Source: Gordius sp. MW1
Taxonomy: Eukaryota > Nematomorpha > Gordioida > Gordea > Gordiidae
Reading direction: 5' to 3'
DNA: 64,000 nt
Assembly (NCBI GenBank): GCA_964036665.1
Contig: OZ038533.1
Coordinates: forward strand, 18,658,575 to 18,722,574
A program made the position numbers and the translations under genes. The notes under the pieces are model-generated. The model was not told the origin of the DNA, made no database searches, and saw only the letters and a program-made list of their open reading frames with translations. This document shows positions 38,301-46,435 of the stretch, one piece after another. How positions within the stretch are numbered: position 1 is the stretch's first letter; every line of letters begins with the position of its first letter.

Positions 38301-40439
38301 TTTTCAAACAAACAATTGGAATTTTGGCTTGGGCGAGCTCGAAAAAAGTAACGCCAATCAGCGGTCATTAGGGGTAGTGTATTTGTGAAATGCTTAAGTC
38401 CACAGCCATTAAAAACCGTATACGGGTTCCACAGCAATTATTCGAAAATCACGAGTAGGACAGGACAGGATGGACAACCAAAAGCGAGCCCATAAATTGC
38501 ATAGCAATGGCATTAAAAAAAATTATAGGTCTAAAACGTGTAATTAAATCCTTACCGCGGAGCGAGCGCCATTCTGGCTTGTGAAGAGGTAGGAGCGGCG
38601 CTAGTTCGCTGTGTACCGGCGACGCTACAGCAGGGTGCGACGCTCGAGGGCGGTAACGGAGCGCCAACGACAGAGGATATGAGGGGTGGGGCGAAAGGGG
38701 GTAGTCCGAAGAAGGGGTGAGGCAGTTGGTAGGGGGTAATGGGTGGGCAGCCTTGAGGGTGTGGGGCCAAGAACCAGGGGGGTGGTTGGTTGAAGGCGGC
38801 GGCGCCGCCGCCCGCGGTAACGCCCGCCAGCATTAAGCGTTGTTGATATTGAGCGGCAGCGGCTGCAGCCGCCATCAAAAACTCTTGCTGCTGCTGCTGC
38901 TGCGCTTGAAGTTGCTGCTGCTTGAGAGCGGCGAGCGCTATATTCTTATTGAAGTAGAGGGCGGCAGCTGCGGCGCTAGTGAGGTGCTCGGGCGGCACCG
39001 CTTCTGCACAAGCGTTATATTCCTTGGGGGTCCGGGAGGGTAGGGGCGATCTAGACATTTGCTGTTGTTGACGCCTGACTTCATCGGTGTAGGGCTGTAG
39101 CAGGAGGGGATGGGCAAAAACAAAAGGTTATGGTATGCTATGGAAGTGTTGTGTAAAAGGTCTGGGTTTCGTTTGGTCGACCACTTAACATAGTGGAAAT
39201 TTGAGGAACAGACGAGAGTCTACCGTTAGTCATAGTTGAACCAAAGGCCGATTAAACACAATCCACCCATTTTGCAAGACTAGTTGGAAACTAAAACTTT
39301 TTTTTTATATTTATTTTCTAAAGCTGAAAATTATAGAGAGAGCATCAAAAAAACTGATAAGATAATCGGGTTCCTAGCCAACATAGCAATGGAACAATAT
39401 TTCGTAATTCACACAAAGTTTCCTTCCGTTTCCACATTTTGCAAGCCAATGAAGTAAGTACCAACAATATTTAAAACAGTTTCGCTCACAAACCCGAGAA
39501 GGTCAAATTTTACATTAAAATCTTACGTATAATTTGCATTAAAGAGTGGATGCCCGAACCCAAAAACGTAGCCTATTTCAGGCTGCTTTATTTATAAAAA
39601 CATTGACCTCGCGCCGTTCAAAAACAATTTTGCGGGGCTTCGATATATGTGATGTAAATGAATGAATCGTAAAAAATAAGAACACCTCTCACTATCCTAG
39701 CCGCTTCAACAAACCTAACATGACGATCAATAAGTTCATTCGTTAAGCTACAATTTTTACGGGGTTACAGGGGAATTTAATGGATTACCCTCTAAATCTA
39801 ACGACTGTTAAAGAAGAAGTTCATTATATGGCATATGAAAGTAAATAAATTGCTTCGACAAATTCGCAGGACAGAATCCAATTTCTTAAAACTTCGCCAA
39901 CTGAAAACTTAAGCTTTAACGACCGACCTTTGTTGTTAGGGCTCGGTTATGTTTAGACGACCTTCGGTTTTAGTCGACTAAACGTAAACAGGCCAAAGGT
40001 TTTTTGGTCTATTTCTCTTAGTCTCAATAAACAGAATAAAAATTTCTCAATTAAGTCGACTAAAACCAAAAATCGACTCCAAACAAAACCCATCCATTTT
40101 CACGACACTATGGCCTAGTTGTTAGATGCAAAAATCAATAATTCACCGATCTCGTTGACTCGTTGGCATAAGGCGATGGTTTATCCTTGCCAACGAAACC
40201 ATTCAAAGCCGGCCCGTTGAAGGCCAAGCCCGAAGGGGGTTGCGAGCCGGGGTGGTCGGCCCCGTAAAGCCTGCCGTGGTTTTGGGGGTGCTTGGGGAAA
40301 AAGTGTTTGTTGTAGTAGTATTGCTGTTGCAAATGCAATTGCCTTGCTGCTGCGCCTGCTGATGTAATTGCATCTGATGTTGGAGCACAATTTCATCGTT
40401 ATTTGCTGCTGGTCCGGGCGTTAGGCCGGGTTGTTGCAT
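25809..40439 (-). CDS. NCoR/SMRT-type nuclear receptor co-repressor, 16 exons
   Basis: The exons at the coordinates listed separately join to about 1,260 codons. The order matches vertebrate NCoR: Gln/Pro/Ala-rich N-terminus, a short helix (IRTLDSCIETLEHKLETLA), the deacetylase-activation region (YRFTKISP... KYQQKMDAWKESVAKSKK... REFFENQFPEL), and the SANT domain (VNLWTADERELFKKFY... NPKEFGLISRHL... VVLHYYMTKKEENYKKL). The C-terminus carries an LxxxIxxxI CoRNR-like motif. NCoR proteins hold HDAC3 and bridge it to unliganded nuclear receptors in the nucleus. The usual second SANT domain is not found, and the protein is about half the vertebrate length (~2,400). All introns but one keep GT-AG and phase; exon 1 has one frame break. 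The identification rests on motif order and spacing. Confidence 0.88.
26776..26889 (-). CDS. Co-repressor exon 15
   Basis: TAATAG acceptor, GTAAG donor, phases 1 and 1. Encodes a charged segment IKRRVENDVSSVDGDDGKRG then HERYKRFRYND. It could be skipped or included without changing frame. Confidence 0.75.
27016..27146 (+). mobile_element. Family B MITE with target duplication
   Basis: TAGTGTTGTATAAAGGGCTGG through AAAACCCAGCACACTA. It is flanked by GTCCATGG and GTCCATGA, a 7/8 match. The right copy overlaps the first bases of a family A element, so B inserted at the edge of A. Confidence 0.85.
27150..27268 (+). mobile_element. Family A MITE, 3'-truncated
   Basis: CATGAGCGTAGTGGACTGG with a G-run and CAATAATGAGAG, ending within the AT-rich interior at TTTTTGGATGCCCC. 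It lacks the right inverted repeat. Confidence 0.7.
27407..27570 (+). mobile_element. Family B MITE, right end lost
   Basis: TAGTGTTGTAAAAACGGCTG through GACCAAAACCAAAGGTCGA. It ends about 19 bases from co-repressor exon 14, on its intron side. Confidence 0.8.
27589..27945 (-). CDS. Co-repressor exon 14
   Basis: AAATAG acceptor, GTTTGA donor, phases 1 and 1; 118 codons rich in Ser and Pro (SPPSPRPNLTPVKMVSPVK, PKIPLVGSDPSPPPYDPYDF). No known domain seen. Confidence 0.82.
28342..28500 (-). mobile_element. Family A MITE in a co-repressor intron
   Basis: CATGGGCGTATCCAGG through CTGACGCCCATG; the flanks AGTATTTA and GGTATTTA match at 7 of 8 bases. Confidence 0.83.
28601..28680 (-). CDS. Co-repressor exon 13
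   Basis: TTTTAG acceptor, AAAG/GTACAC donor, phases 2 and 1. Encodes NENVSRETMESSGSPT and CQPLPISTLK. Phase fits exons 12 and 14 exactly. Confidence 0.78.
28945..29204 (+). mobile_element. Family B MITE
   Basis: TAGTGTTGTAAAAACGGCTGG through TATTACAACACT, with an internal duplicated AACAGACACCAAAA segment. It lies between co-repressor exons 12 and 13. Confidence 0.82.
29231..29457 (-). CDS. Co-repressor exon 12
   Basis: ATCGTAG acceptor, strong GTAAGT donor, phases 0 and 2. Encodes an Asn/Ser/Pro-rich linker (NNGNCNSTNSCNASNKK, SSPSRSGLPNPADPL, TTPPPPKL). In vertebrate NCoR the second SANT domain lies in this part of the protein; it is absent here. Confidence 0.82.
29719..29832 (-). CDS. 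Co-repressor exon 11 (end of SANT domain)
   Basis: CTTTAG acceptor, GTAAAA donor, 38 codons. STADVVLHYYMTKKEENYKK matches helix 3 of the first SANT domain of NCoR, followed by a Lys-rich tail (KKKVVKKRKITSKSQQ). Confidence 0.92.
30116..30251 (+). mobile_element. Family B MITE
   Basis: AGTGGTGTCGTAAAAACGGC through AAATTTGCGACACTACT; located in the intron between co-repressor exons 10 and 11. Confidence 0.75.
30337..30669 (-). CDS. Co-repressor exon 10 (SANT domain core)
   Basis: GCTCAG acceptor, GTATAT donor, 111 codons in phase 0. EEKKRLYRLSATIPRLL, then FAGLNDPLTERAIRLK and WTADERELFKKFYVSNPKEF with GLISRHLPNK. These align with the NCoR stretch leading into and through SANT helices 1-2, the HDAC3-activating region. 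Confidence 0.93.
31001..31085 (-). CDS. Co-repressor exon 9
   Basis: TATAG acceptor, GTGGTG donor, phases 2 and 0. Encodes RNTMGNYARTETDVEEI then SKRLHEQE, which aligns with the NCoR segment around its conserved EISEIIDGLSEQE. Confidence 0.9.
31169..31250 (-). mobile_element. Family A MITE, truncated
   Basis: CATGGGCGAAGCCAAGGAGG and a C-run, fading out in AT-rich sequence without the second end. Confidence 0.7.
31346..31432 (-). CDS. Co-repressor exon 8
   Basis: CTTTTAG acceptor, AAAAG/GTTCGT donor, phases 2 and 2. NKDAKVREFFENQFPEL and RMEKERLK match the NCoR REYYEKQFPEIR helix. Confidence 0.92.
31665..31781 (+). mobile_element. Family B MITE, diverged
   Basis: TAGTGTCGTCAAAG on the left, ACCAAAGGCCGACT and GCAGCCGTTCACAACATTA on the right. 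Confidence 0.65.
31977..32062 (-). CDS. Co-repressor exon 7
   Basis: TTTTTAG acceptor, GTATTA donor, phases 0 and 2. YREFREKYQQKMDAWKESV matches the NCoR helix around CQRYDQLMEAWEKKVD. Confidence 0.9.
32144..32258 (+). mobile_element. Family B MITE, compact
   Basis: TAGTGAATTGTAAAAAGGACTGG through CCAGCCGTTAAACAACACTA, nearly all inverted repeat; only 40-80 bases from exons 6 and 7. Confidence 0.78.
32298..32364 (-). CDS. Co-repressor exon 6
   Basis: CGTAG acceptor, GTAAGA donor. One base plus 22 codons: MKVVLGLIKTQLGSDRKSFH, aligning with the NCoR segment MRKKLILFFKRRNHAR. It needs an incoming phase of 2, but exon 5 ends in phase 0. Confidence 0.85.
32915..33005. repeat. GC-rich fragment related to the CCCGAACCCG-type elements
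   Basis: GACACGGGTCGG, GGCTCGGCGGGTCGG and GACGGGTTCAACC stand out in AT-rich intron. They resemble the subterminal parts of the hAT-like elements at 21152 and 22975; ends not defined. Confidence 0.4.
33649..33815 (-). mobile_element. Family A MITE in co-repressor intron 5
   Basis: TAGGGCGTAGCCAAGG with an 18-G run, ending GCTGGCTACGCCCATG. Confidence 0.85.
34903..35067 (-). CDS. Co-repressor exon 5
   Basis: CTATAG acceptor; 55 codons in phase 0 to a CAG/GTCCTT donor. YRFTKISPESSVHKSLVQC then LEKRGDFIEDAWVWKDVLKR. It ends in NQ where NCoR reads NQVM, so one valine (GTN) is missing at the join with exon 6 if the donor is used as drawn. Confidence 0.85.
35148..35226. mobile_element. Minimal family B MITE, a near-perfect 79-bp hairpin
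   Basis: TAGTTGTAAAAAGGCTGGG on the left and CCCAGCCGTTTTTACACTA on the right, with TTTAGTCGACCAAAACCAAAAGTCGACC-type sequence between, so almost no loop remains. It is 81 bases upstream of exon 5's acceptor. Confidence 0.85.
35478..36041 (-). CDS. Co-repressor exon 4
   Basis: CACACAG acceptor, GTAGGG donor, 188 codons in phase 0. Low-complexity Asn/Pro/Tyr-rich sequence (PYYSATLPYPNVTNPYYL), a Gln/Pro-rich stretch, then LKSRIISDIRTLDSCIETLE, a helix resembling the coiled coil before the deacetylase-activation region. Confidence 0.85.
36077..36251 (+). mobile_element. Family B MITE
   Basis: TAGTGTTGTAAAAACGGCTGG through CAGCCGTTTTTATAAAATACTA; starts about 35 bases before exon 4's acceptor. 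Confidence 0.83.
36287..36345. repeat. GC-rich hAT-like fragment
   Basis: GCACAGAGACCAG then CTCAGCCCGGCC and ACGGGCCCGTGCGGGCCGG; resembles one end of the element at 22975-24039. Confidence 0.4.
36682..36847 (+). mobile_element. Family A MITE in co-repressor intron 3
   Basis: ATGGGCGTAGCCAGGATTGG through CCCTTGGCTACGCCCATG with the full interior; one of the best-preserved copies. Confidence 0.88.
36921..37083 (-). CDS. Co-repressor exon 3
   Basis: GCACAG acceptor, GTAAGT donor, phases 2 and 0. Encodes LETRLNPDNAGAANQPNN and ANNATKASGNTARRVCNDE; Asn-rich, no domain. Confidence 0.82.
37941..38105 (+). mobile_element. 5'-truncated copy of the RLE LINE 3' end
   Basis: From ATATCAGGCAAAAGATCACA to TAGTTATAGCGCG it is almost identical to the last ~75 coding bases and 3' UTR of the LINE at 15704-18597. 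It is a typical dead-on-arrival insertion, inside co-repressor intron 2. Confidence 0.88.
38317..38516 (+). repeat. Family C dispersed repeat, copy 1
   Basis: GGCTTGGGCGAGCTCGAAAA, GCGGTCATTAGGGG, GTGTATTTGTGAAA, TCCACAGCC and AAATTGCATAGCAAT. The same blocks occur in order at 44446 and 46208. Class unknown. Confidence 0.75.
38556..39094 (-). CDS. Co-repressor exon 2
   Basis: TGCTACAG acceptor, GTAAGG donor, phases 0 and 2. Low-complexity: PYTDEVRRQQQQMSRSPLP, a poly-Ala/poly-Gln stretch with LAALKQQQLQAQQQQQQEFL, then a Pro/Phe-rich part. Like the N-terminal Q/P-rich part of NCoR/SMRT; no enzymatic domain. Confidence 0.85.
39145..39282 (+). mobile_element. Family B MITE
   Basis: AAGTGTTGTGTAAAAGGTCTGG through CACCCATTTTGCAAGACTA; diverged ends, about 50 bases upstream of exon 2. 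Confidence 0.75.
39930..40110 (+). mobile_element. Family B MITE
   Basis: TTTGTTGTTAGGGCTCGGTT through AACCCATCCATTTTCACGACACTA; 37 bases from the end of exon 1. Confidence 0.75.
40147..40439 (-). CDS. Co-repressor exon 1 (start codon)
   Basis: The ATG at 40437-40439 is preceded in frame by a stop 33 bases upstream, so it is the first possible start. Encodes MQQPGLTPGPAANNDEIV, a Gln-rich part, then, after a one-base frame change near 40335-40341, QQQYYYNKHFFPKHPQNHG and KDKPSPYANESTRS. The donor is TCG/GTGAAT, phase 0, matching exon 2. The length of 293 is one short of a multiple of three, which fits a single missing base. Confidence 0.78.
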
Positions 40440-40459
40440 GGACACTTTGCGCGTTCGTG

Positions 40460-41295
40460 CGGCCTACTTTTTGGTTCGCTCCTGGCTTTAGTCTTTAGTT
40501 GGGTGATGTGCCTTGAGAGATAGATGGTGGGTTCTGGTGGTTTTTAGGTTTGCCCTATGCTGGCAAAATTCATGGTTACTATGAAAAGTGCGCGGAGAAA
40601 ATTCTACGTGGGGCCTTAGCTTATGGCATGGGACCAGCTATAAGGGTTCGAGTAAAAGAATTCAGGCTCCTGACAATCTCCGTTATCTGTATAAAATGAG
40701 AGAAAGATAATAAGGAAATTAAGTAAATTACATTCCACTTTTATATTATTTACAAAAATCACTTGAATGACAAAGACAAAAAAAAACTTGCATTTTTGCC
40801 GAAGTATCGTTCGAATAAAACAAGAGTTAGATAAAGCTAAGTATGATGATAAATCTAACTCTCGTTGAATTTAGTGTCATGAACCGATTTTTTAAAAGAC
40901 CGATTTTTGACCTTCGAGCGCCCACAACTCGAAATGAGTGGTAGGAATGAGCCAAAATTTTCAGGATTTAATATAATTTTACTAGTTTCAACATTTCCAC
41001 CTAATTTTGTAAAATTCTGAGGGGGTCAGCAGAAAAACACATTATTATGATCGATTTGACATGGAGTCTCCCATTTAATTTCCCAGAAACCTTGTTTAGA
41101 AAGTTTAAAGTGTTTAAAAGCGAGGGGCTTCTGTCGAAAGCTTACGCCAATAGCCTTGTTGGCAAGGCAGCTAGCGTGATGATTAAATGGCTTCAAATTT
41201 TACGTACACGTATTAAATGACGCTAACTTATCCAAATCTAAACCTATTATTTATCTCATAAATTGGCATTACACATACTAAAGCGGTATGTTATA
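40460..41295. other. Upstream region of the co-repressor gene
   Basis: Holds its 5' UTR and presumably the promoter. I see no clear TATA box or CpG-rich patch and no additional coding exon. Confidence 0.35.
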
Positions 41296-41297
41296 GC

Positions 41298-41464
41298 CAT
41301 GGGCGTAGCGAGCATTGAAATTAGAGGGGGGGGGCAATAATGATTTAGGGAGGGGCAAAATGATTATTTTTTGAAATTGTAGTTATAAATTTAATATATT
41401 TAAACAGATTTTTAGATATAGAGGGGGACAGCCGCCCCTCTCCGCCCGCCCCCCCCCTCCCACC
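41298..41464 (+). mobile_element. Family A MITE
   Basis: CATGGGCGTAGCGAGCATTG with interior G-run and a C-run at 41440-41460; the last bases of the right end are lost (CCACCTTGGAT). Confidence 0.8.
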
Positions 41465-41883
41465 TTGGATATTGATGTAACGAGGGTAATCCGTCCCAGC
41501 CATATAGTGCCAGGTTGCTGACCCTGATCTGATATCAAGATGATGATCAATAAATATGTCTACGGTCATTGTGAATAATGAGTGGGGGTGTATGATGGAT
41601 AATTGGGCACAAAACTTTGTATATATTAGGTCGGTAGCCTATCAACTCGCCGAAAACCATCTTGCCGAATTCACCCTGGGACATTAACAGCATCTCCACA
41701 TTATCATAAAGAAGGCCCTAAATTAAGTACCTTCTCTAATAATTATCAATTATCATAAAAAATACCTAGATTATAACTTTAATCCGAAATTCGATGATTA
41801 ATATGCTTTTTTGTTGGGGAGACATTAGATTCGGTAAGATGGTTTTAGGCAAATTGACGGGCCACCATATAGGTTTATTGCCA

Positions 41884-42012
41884 GGGTGTTATAAACGGCT
41901 GGGTTTTGTTTGGTCGACGTTTGATTTAGAATAAACATAAAAGAGACCATAGGTTTTTTGGTGCGTTTTTCTTAATTGACCTCTAAGCTTAGTCGAAATT
42001 TGAAAAACAAAT
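41884..42012 (+). mobile_element. Family B MITE, right part lost
   Basis: GGGTGTTATAAACGGCTGGG and GGTCGACGTTTGATT, then AGCTTAGTCGAAATTTG; no right terminal repeat. Confidence 0.7.
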
Positions 42013-42156
42013 TTTACTATTCAAGTAGAGAGCATAATTTTTTTTCCAATTCTGCTAAATTCAAGATGGCGCGCCAAGGGGACAGCGTTCAATTTAAAAG
42101 AGCCAATATGCATGCATTAATAAGCGACATTCGCCCCTCAGCTTGAGATCAACTAC

Positions 42157-42390
42157 TCTAAACTGGCTCGAGACTGAACTAAGATCGGATTGTAAAAATT
42201 TCATTCGTATCTTGGATTAAACATGGTTTAAATTTTAAATGCAAAATCGGGTATTTTTAAAAGACTTAAAATAATGGAATAACTTTTATTGATTTTAACG
42301 GTAACAAGCGAGTTAAAAATACTTTTAGCTGTGAAATCAATTAAAAGACAAATTACTTAAATACTTAAATTGCATAGCAATTAAAACCTA
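42157..42390 (+). repeat. Family C repeat fragment
   Basis: CTAAACTGGCTCGAGACTGA and CGTATCTTGGATTA match the 3' part of the copy at 44446-44662; AAATTGCATAGCAATTAAAA follows at 42369. Confidence 0.6.
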
Positions 42391-43875
42391 ATTTTGAAGT
42401 TATTTATGGAAATATAAAGACTAAAAAAGTATACCACACAAACGGAGACAAAATAAATAAAAGAAAAAACTCAGTTTTGGAGCCAGCAGTTGCGCTTGGT
42501 AGAATGTGACATGAGGAAAAATTATTGATTTTGTGTCAGTTTACAACACACCCTCCCCCCCCCCGAGGCAGCCAAAAAAGTTAGGAGGGTCGTTGCCAAA
42601 TCCAATATTTAAGTTGACAAGCCTGTAAGACGAATAGGCAAGCCTATCTTGTAAATTCAAATATATTGATTCAATTGCTGGAAAATTAACGAAACTTCAA
42701 AATAAAATCTATAAATAGGTTAAAAAAAATAAATATAATTCATAACGGGATCAAAAAATGCAAATTTAATCAAATTATTTTAAGTTTAAATTTAGAGGGA
42801 AAAAATCTGGACGTCCTACTAGTATATATAAAAACCGATAACGCACTATTGATTTAGTTTAATATAAACCAAATTAGTGGTTGTATAATCGATATTGATT
42901 CATTATTTTTTACAATATAGCACAACCACCCCCCCCCCCCCCATTTCAAGTAATGAATCGTATATTTAATTTAATAGACCGGTATGTGAGATGATTTTAG
43001 AGTGAAACAATTTAAAAAGCAAAAAATAAACGGGGGCTAAACAACAAAAACAAAAACGTCATACGTCTCGTATGGTAGGTGTGGTGGGTAGAGGAGGTAT
43101 CAAATTCCCCACAATCAACTTTAAAAAAGAGTCCCATTTGGCCGCCAATTTGAAATGTGCACAAATAAGGGGAGAAGCACATATAGATTATGGTGATTTT
43201 GGTGAATTTAAAGTGTTTTTAATGCGTAATAAATTAAACAAGTTAAACGTTAGAAACAGCATTTTAAAATGTACACCATTTACAAAATTTATAAAAATAA
43301 AAAAATAGGGTGATGATGTGATGTTAAAGCTATTTATTAGTTCCATCTGCATTTTATAAAATAATCATTTATATTAACATTTTCTGTTTTAACAATGGAT
43401 CACATCGCAGAAAGTACGTGAATTTGTTTTTCTCCTCCGTGATTTTGAGTAAAATAAAAATTCTTAACAAATTTGCGGATTACCAATAGATTTGTCAGAT
43501 AGATTATTGCAGCCTAATAAATTAAAATTAAGCTTATGGGTTTGCAATTTTAAATTTACGGGAGAAACCTTGATATCATCATATGAAAAATGTTGGCACA
43601 TTTTTCATAGATGGCGCTAATATTAAGCGATAACTCATGTGTAATAGTAATAAAAATAAGTTAATTTTCCTACATGAATTTAACGAGCTGGTGTGTAATG
43701 TTTAAATTTTTACGTTTTTTTCTCCTTTTTTAAGGGATTTTATAATGTGATACTAGCTCAAAATCGGGTTTAAAAACCGATCAGAAAATTTAAAAAAATA
43801 AAATTTAAGATTAGCGATTATTTACAGCTAACTTTCTAGTTTTCAGCGTTTGTCATTCTATGATATAGTTAGGTG
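42391..43875. other. AT-rich spacer, no gene seen
   Basis: Contains C-runs at 42550 and 42927 but no recognised element or exon. A 78-codon open frame at 43072-43308 has no recognisable motif. Confidence 0.4.
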
Positions 43876-44048
43876 CATGGGTGTAGCCAGCTTTGAAATT
43901 AGAGGGGGGGGGGCAAAAATGATTAAGGGAGGGGAAAAATGATTATTTTTTGATATTTTAGCCATAATTTTAATCAATTTTAACAACTTTTTGGATATAA
44001 AGGGGCAGCCGCCCCTCCCTGCCTCCCCCCCCCCTTGGCTACGCCCAT
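43876..44048 (+). mobile_element. Family A MITE
   Basis: CATGGGTGTAGCCAGCTTTG through CCCTTGGCTACGCCCAT, complete interior. Confidence 0.87.
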
Positions 44049-44445
44049 AGGTGAATTCTTGTAGATTTATTGAAGTTTAACCGTCGGGGGCCCCACGTTA
44101 ATTAATATCTTCACTAAAAACCTAAGAGTAGTTAATAATAAATGGGGCGGTTTTGGTATTAATAATTTGCCAACGATTAGTCTAGTGGTCAGCGCGAAAC
44201 ATAAGCAAATAAGCGAAATTCACAAAGTAGCAAATATACAATTGAACAAGGAATTGACCAAATTAATAATTTGGCCTTTGGCCGGGGCCAGATAATGTTG
44301 GAGTAAACAACGGTCATCATTAATTTGCCGGGAATTATTTAACCAGTTTCGCAAACATCCGATATATATAACAACAACCTAGAGACAAGTTGCCGAGAGA
44401 AATTTATATATAAAGCTAATTAGTCGACCCCATAAACGATTTAAT

Positions 44446-44662
44446 GGAATTTGGGCTAGGGCGAGGTCAAAAAATTAAAGCCAACCAGCGGTCATGGGGT
44501 AGTGTATTTGGGAAAGCGAAATAAAAGTCATTTACAGAAGCATAGGGTCCACCACAGCCATCCAAAAAACCCTTCAAGTTTCCACGGCAATTATGCAAAA
44601 CTAAACTGGCTCGAGACTGAACCAAGATCGGATTGTAAAAATTTTACCCGTATCTTGGATTA
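44446..44662 (+). repeat. Family C dispersed repeat, copy 2
   Basis: GGGCTAGGGCGAGGTC, AACCAGCGGTCATGGGG, GTGTATTTGGGAAAGCGAAAT and ACTGGCTCGAGACTGAACC. Shares its first half with 38317 and 46208 and its second with 42157. Confidence 0.75.
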
Positions 44663-44868
44663 CAACACATTGCATAACAATTTACAATATTGTCGAAGAA
44701 TTCCTGAATTAAATTTAGTAAAAAATTAAAGGAGGGAGAGGCCTTGAGATTTGAGGCGAGAGAAGTGGAGTTAAACAACAATGGTCCGTTTCGTTTGTGC
44801 GATGATAGAGATGATGAGATGGGAAAAGAGAGGGTCAGATTAGGCAGCGTTCTTGTTAGTTACTCTAA

Positions 44869-44967
44869 TAGTGTTGTAGTAAAGGCTAGGTTTTGTTTGG
44901 TCCACCTTTGATTTTAGTCGATTAAACGTAAGCAAACGAAAAATTTTTCGCTCCATTCTTCTTAGGG
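44869..44967 (+). mobile_element. Family B MITE, left part
   Basis: TAGTGTTGTAGTAAAGGCTAGG and TTTTAGTCGATTAAACGTAAG; ends in unrelated sequence. Confidence 0.7.
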
Positions 44968-45256
44968 CGGCTTGTCTTAATATATCGGATTCAGATTCAA
45001 ATGGCGCGAATTTATCTTTATCAAATATCCGATTCAATTTCATGCGTCAAACTCGGTTGTAATTATTAATATTTCGTTTTTTGACAGTTAACAACGTTTT
45101 TCTGTTTATTTCAACTCTTGAGATTAATCGCTGTTATGTTGTTATGCGTCTGAAATGAAATGTAAATCTGCTGTGAATTCGAAGCTAAGACACGGCTATG
45201 TTATAACCCGTACAACGATTTTTGCTGCGCAGCAAAATCCGATATTAAGACAAGCC

Positions 45257-45368
45257 CTTAGTCGACCACTAGGCTTGGTCGAAATTTTTAAAAAAACACC
45301 AGAGCCGACCGTTAGTCTAGTTAAATCAAAGGTCGACCAAACAAAACCCAGCCGTTTTTACAACACTA
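45257..45368 (+). mobile_element. Family B MITE, right part
   Basis: CTTAGTCGACCACTAGGCTTG through CCAGCCGTTTTTACAACACTA. Its orientation and missing left half suggest it and 44869-44967 could be one copy split by ~290 bases. Confidence 0.72.
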
Positions 45369-45827
45369 TATAGGAGTCACCGATTGCGATTTGAATCGCA
45401 AAATTCAACTTTAAATCCTTTTTGGATTCTTGTCCTTCCTTAAAAGAGGAAGATGAAGATATATTAGCTATTTAACGCTCTTATTTAATTTTTTTTTTAA
45501 TATATACTAAATTTGTATTACATCTTATCAGCCATATATTAATAAACTTTTAATGAAAACAAAAATAAAAAAACAAAATCGCGTATTGATTATCACTATA
45601 AATTAATGGCAAAAAAAATAATTTAAAGTAATTGCAAAAATAAAGGGTATTTTGCTTAATTTCACATTGGCATTAAACCATTAAACAAACAGAATTTGAT
45701 AATATTGAAAGGTTTGCCAAGTCCTGCGTGATAGTCCCCAAGCAAATCGAGTAAATAAATAGTGTATAATTTGTTGTTTTCAATTTGGCCCCGGGCATGG
45801 GAATAAAACGTAAAAATGCCTACCATC

Positions 45828-46014
45828 TAGTGTTGTAAAAAGAGCTGTGTTTGTTTGGCCGACCTTTGATTTAAGTCGACTAAACATAAACAGAGACCAC
45901 AAGTTTTTGGGTCTGTATTTCTCGATCGACCTCCAGGCTTAGTCGAAATTTGAAAAAACAAACCAGGAGTCGACCGTTAGGCTTAGTTAAACCGGAGGTC
46001 TTTTTACAACGCTA
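45828..46014 (+). mobile_element. Family B MITE with perfect 8-bp target duplication
   Basis: TAGTGTTGTAAAAAGAGCTG through CTTTTTACAACGCTA, flanked by CTACCATC at 45820-45827 and 46015-46022. This copy gives the clearest evidence that family B moves as a hAT element. Confidence 0.9.
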
Positions 46015-46207
46015 CTACCATCCCTCCCGTAAAATACTAAGCGAGATGGCCATCAAAAGGTGGGGCGGGTGACAAATAAACTTCACAATGTCGCGATGAG
46101 AAATATCAAAGGTATATAATGTACACATTCAAATTTCTAGTTTCGCCAAAGTTTACTTTCCAGCTAAATCATTAACATGGATAAAGTTAATCTGTCGGGC
46201 TCGTAAA

Positions 46208-46435
46208 CAATAATAGAATCTGGGCTCGGGCGAGGTCGAAAAAATTAGAGCCAACCAGGGGTCATTAGCTAGTGTATTTGGGAAAGCAAAATAAAAATCT
46301 TTAAGCGAAGCATAGATCCACAGCCAATAAAAACCTGTTTCAGTTTCCAAAGGCAATTATCGAAAAATTGCAAGTACAGGACGGACGGAAAACCAAAAGC
46401 GAGCCCATAAATTGCGTAGCAATTAAAACATAAAT
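46208..46435 (+). repeat. Family C dispersed repeat, copy 3
   Basis: GGGCTCGGGCGAGGTCG, AGCCAACCAGGGGTCATTAG, TGTATTTGGGAAAGCAAAAT, TCCACAGCC and AAATTGCGTAGCAATTAAAA. Closest to the copy at 38317. Confidence 0.78.

Noticed and set aside
43072-43308. 78-codon plus-strand ORF
   Set aside because: No motif or homology recognised; composition is typical of random AT-rich sequence.
44169-44200. tRNA A-box-like TAGTCTAGTGGTCAGCGCG
   Set aside because: No B box or acceptor stem follows, so a functional tRNA is not supported; at most a SINE relic.
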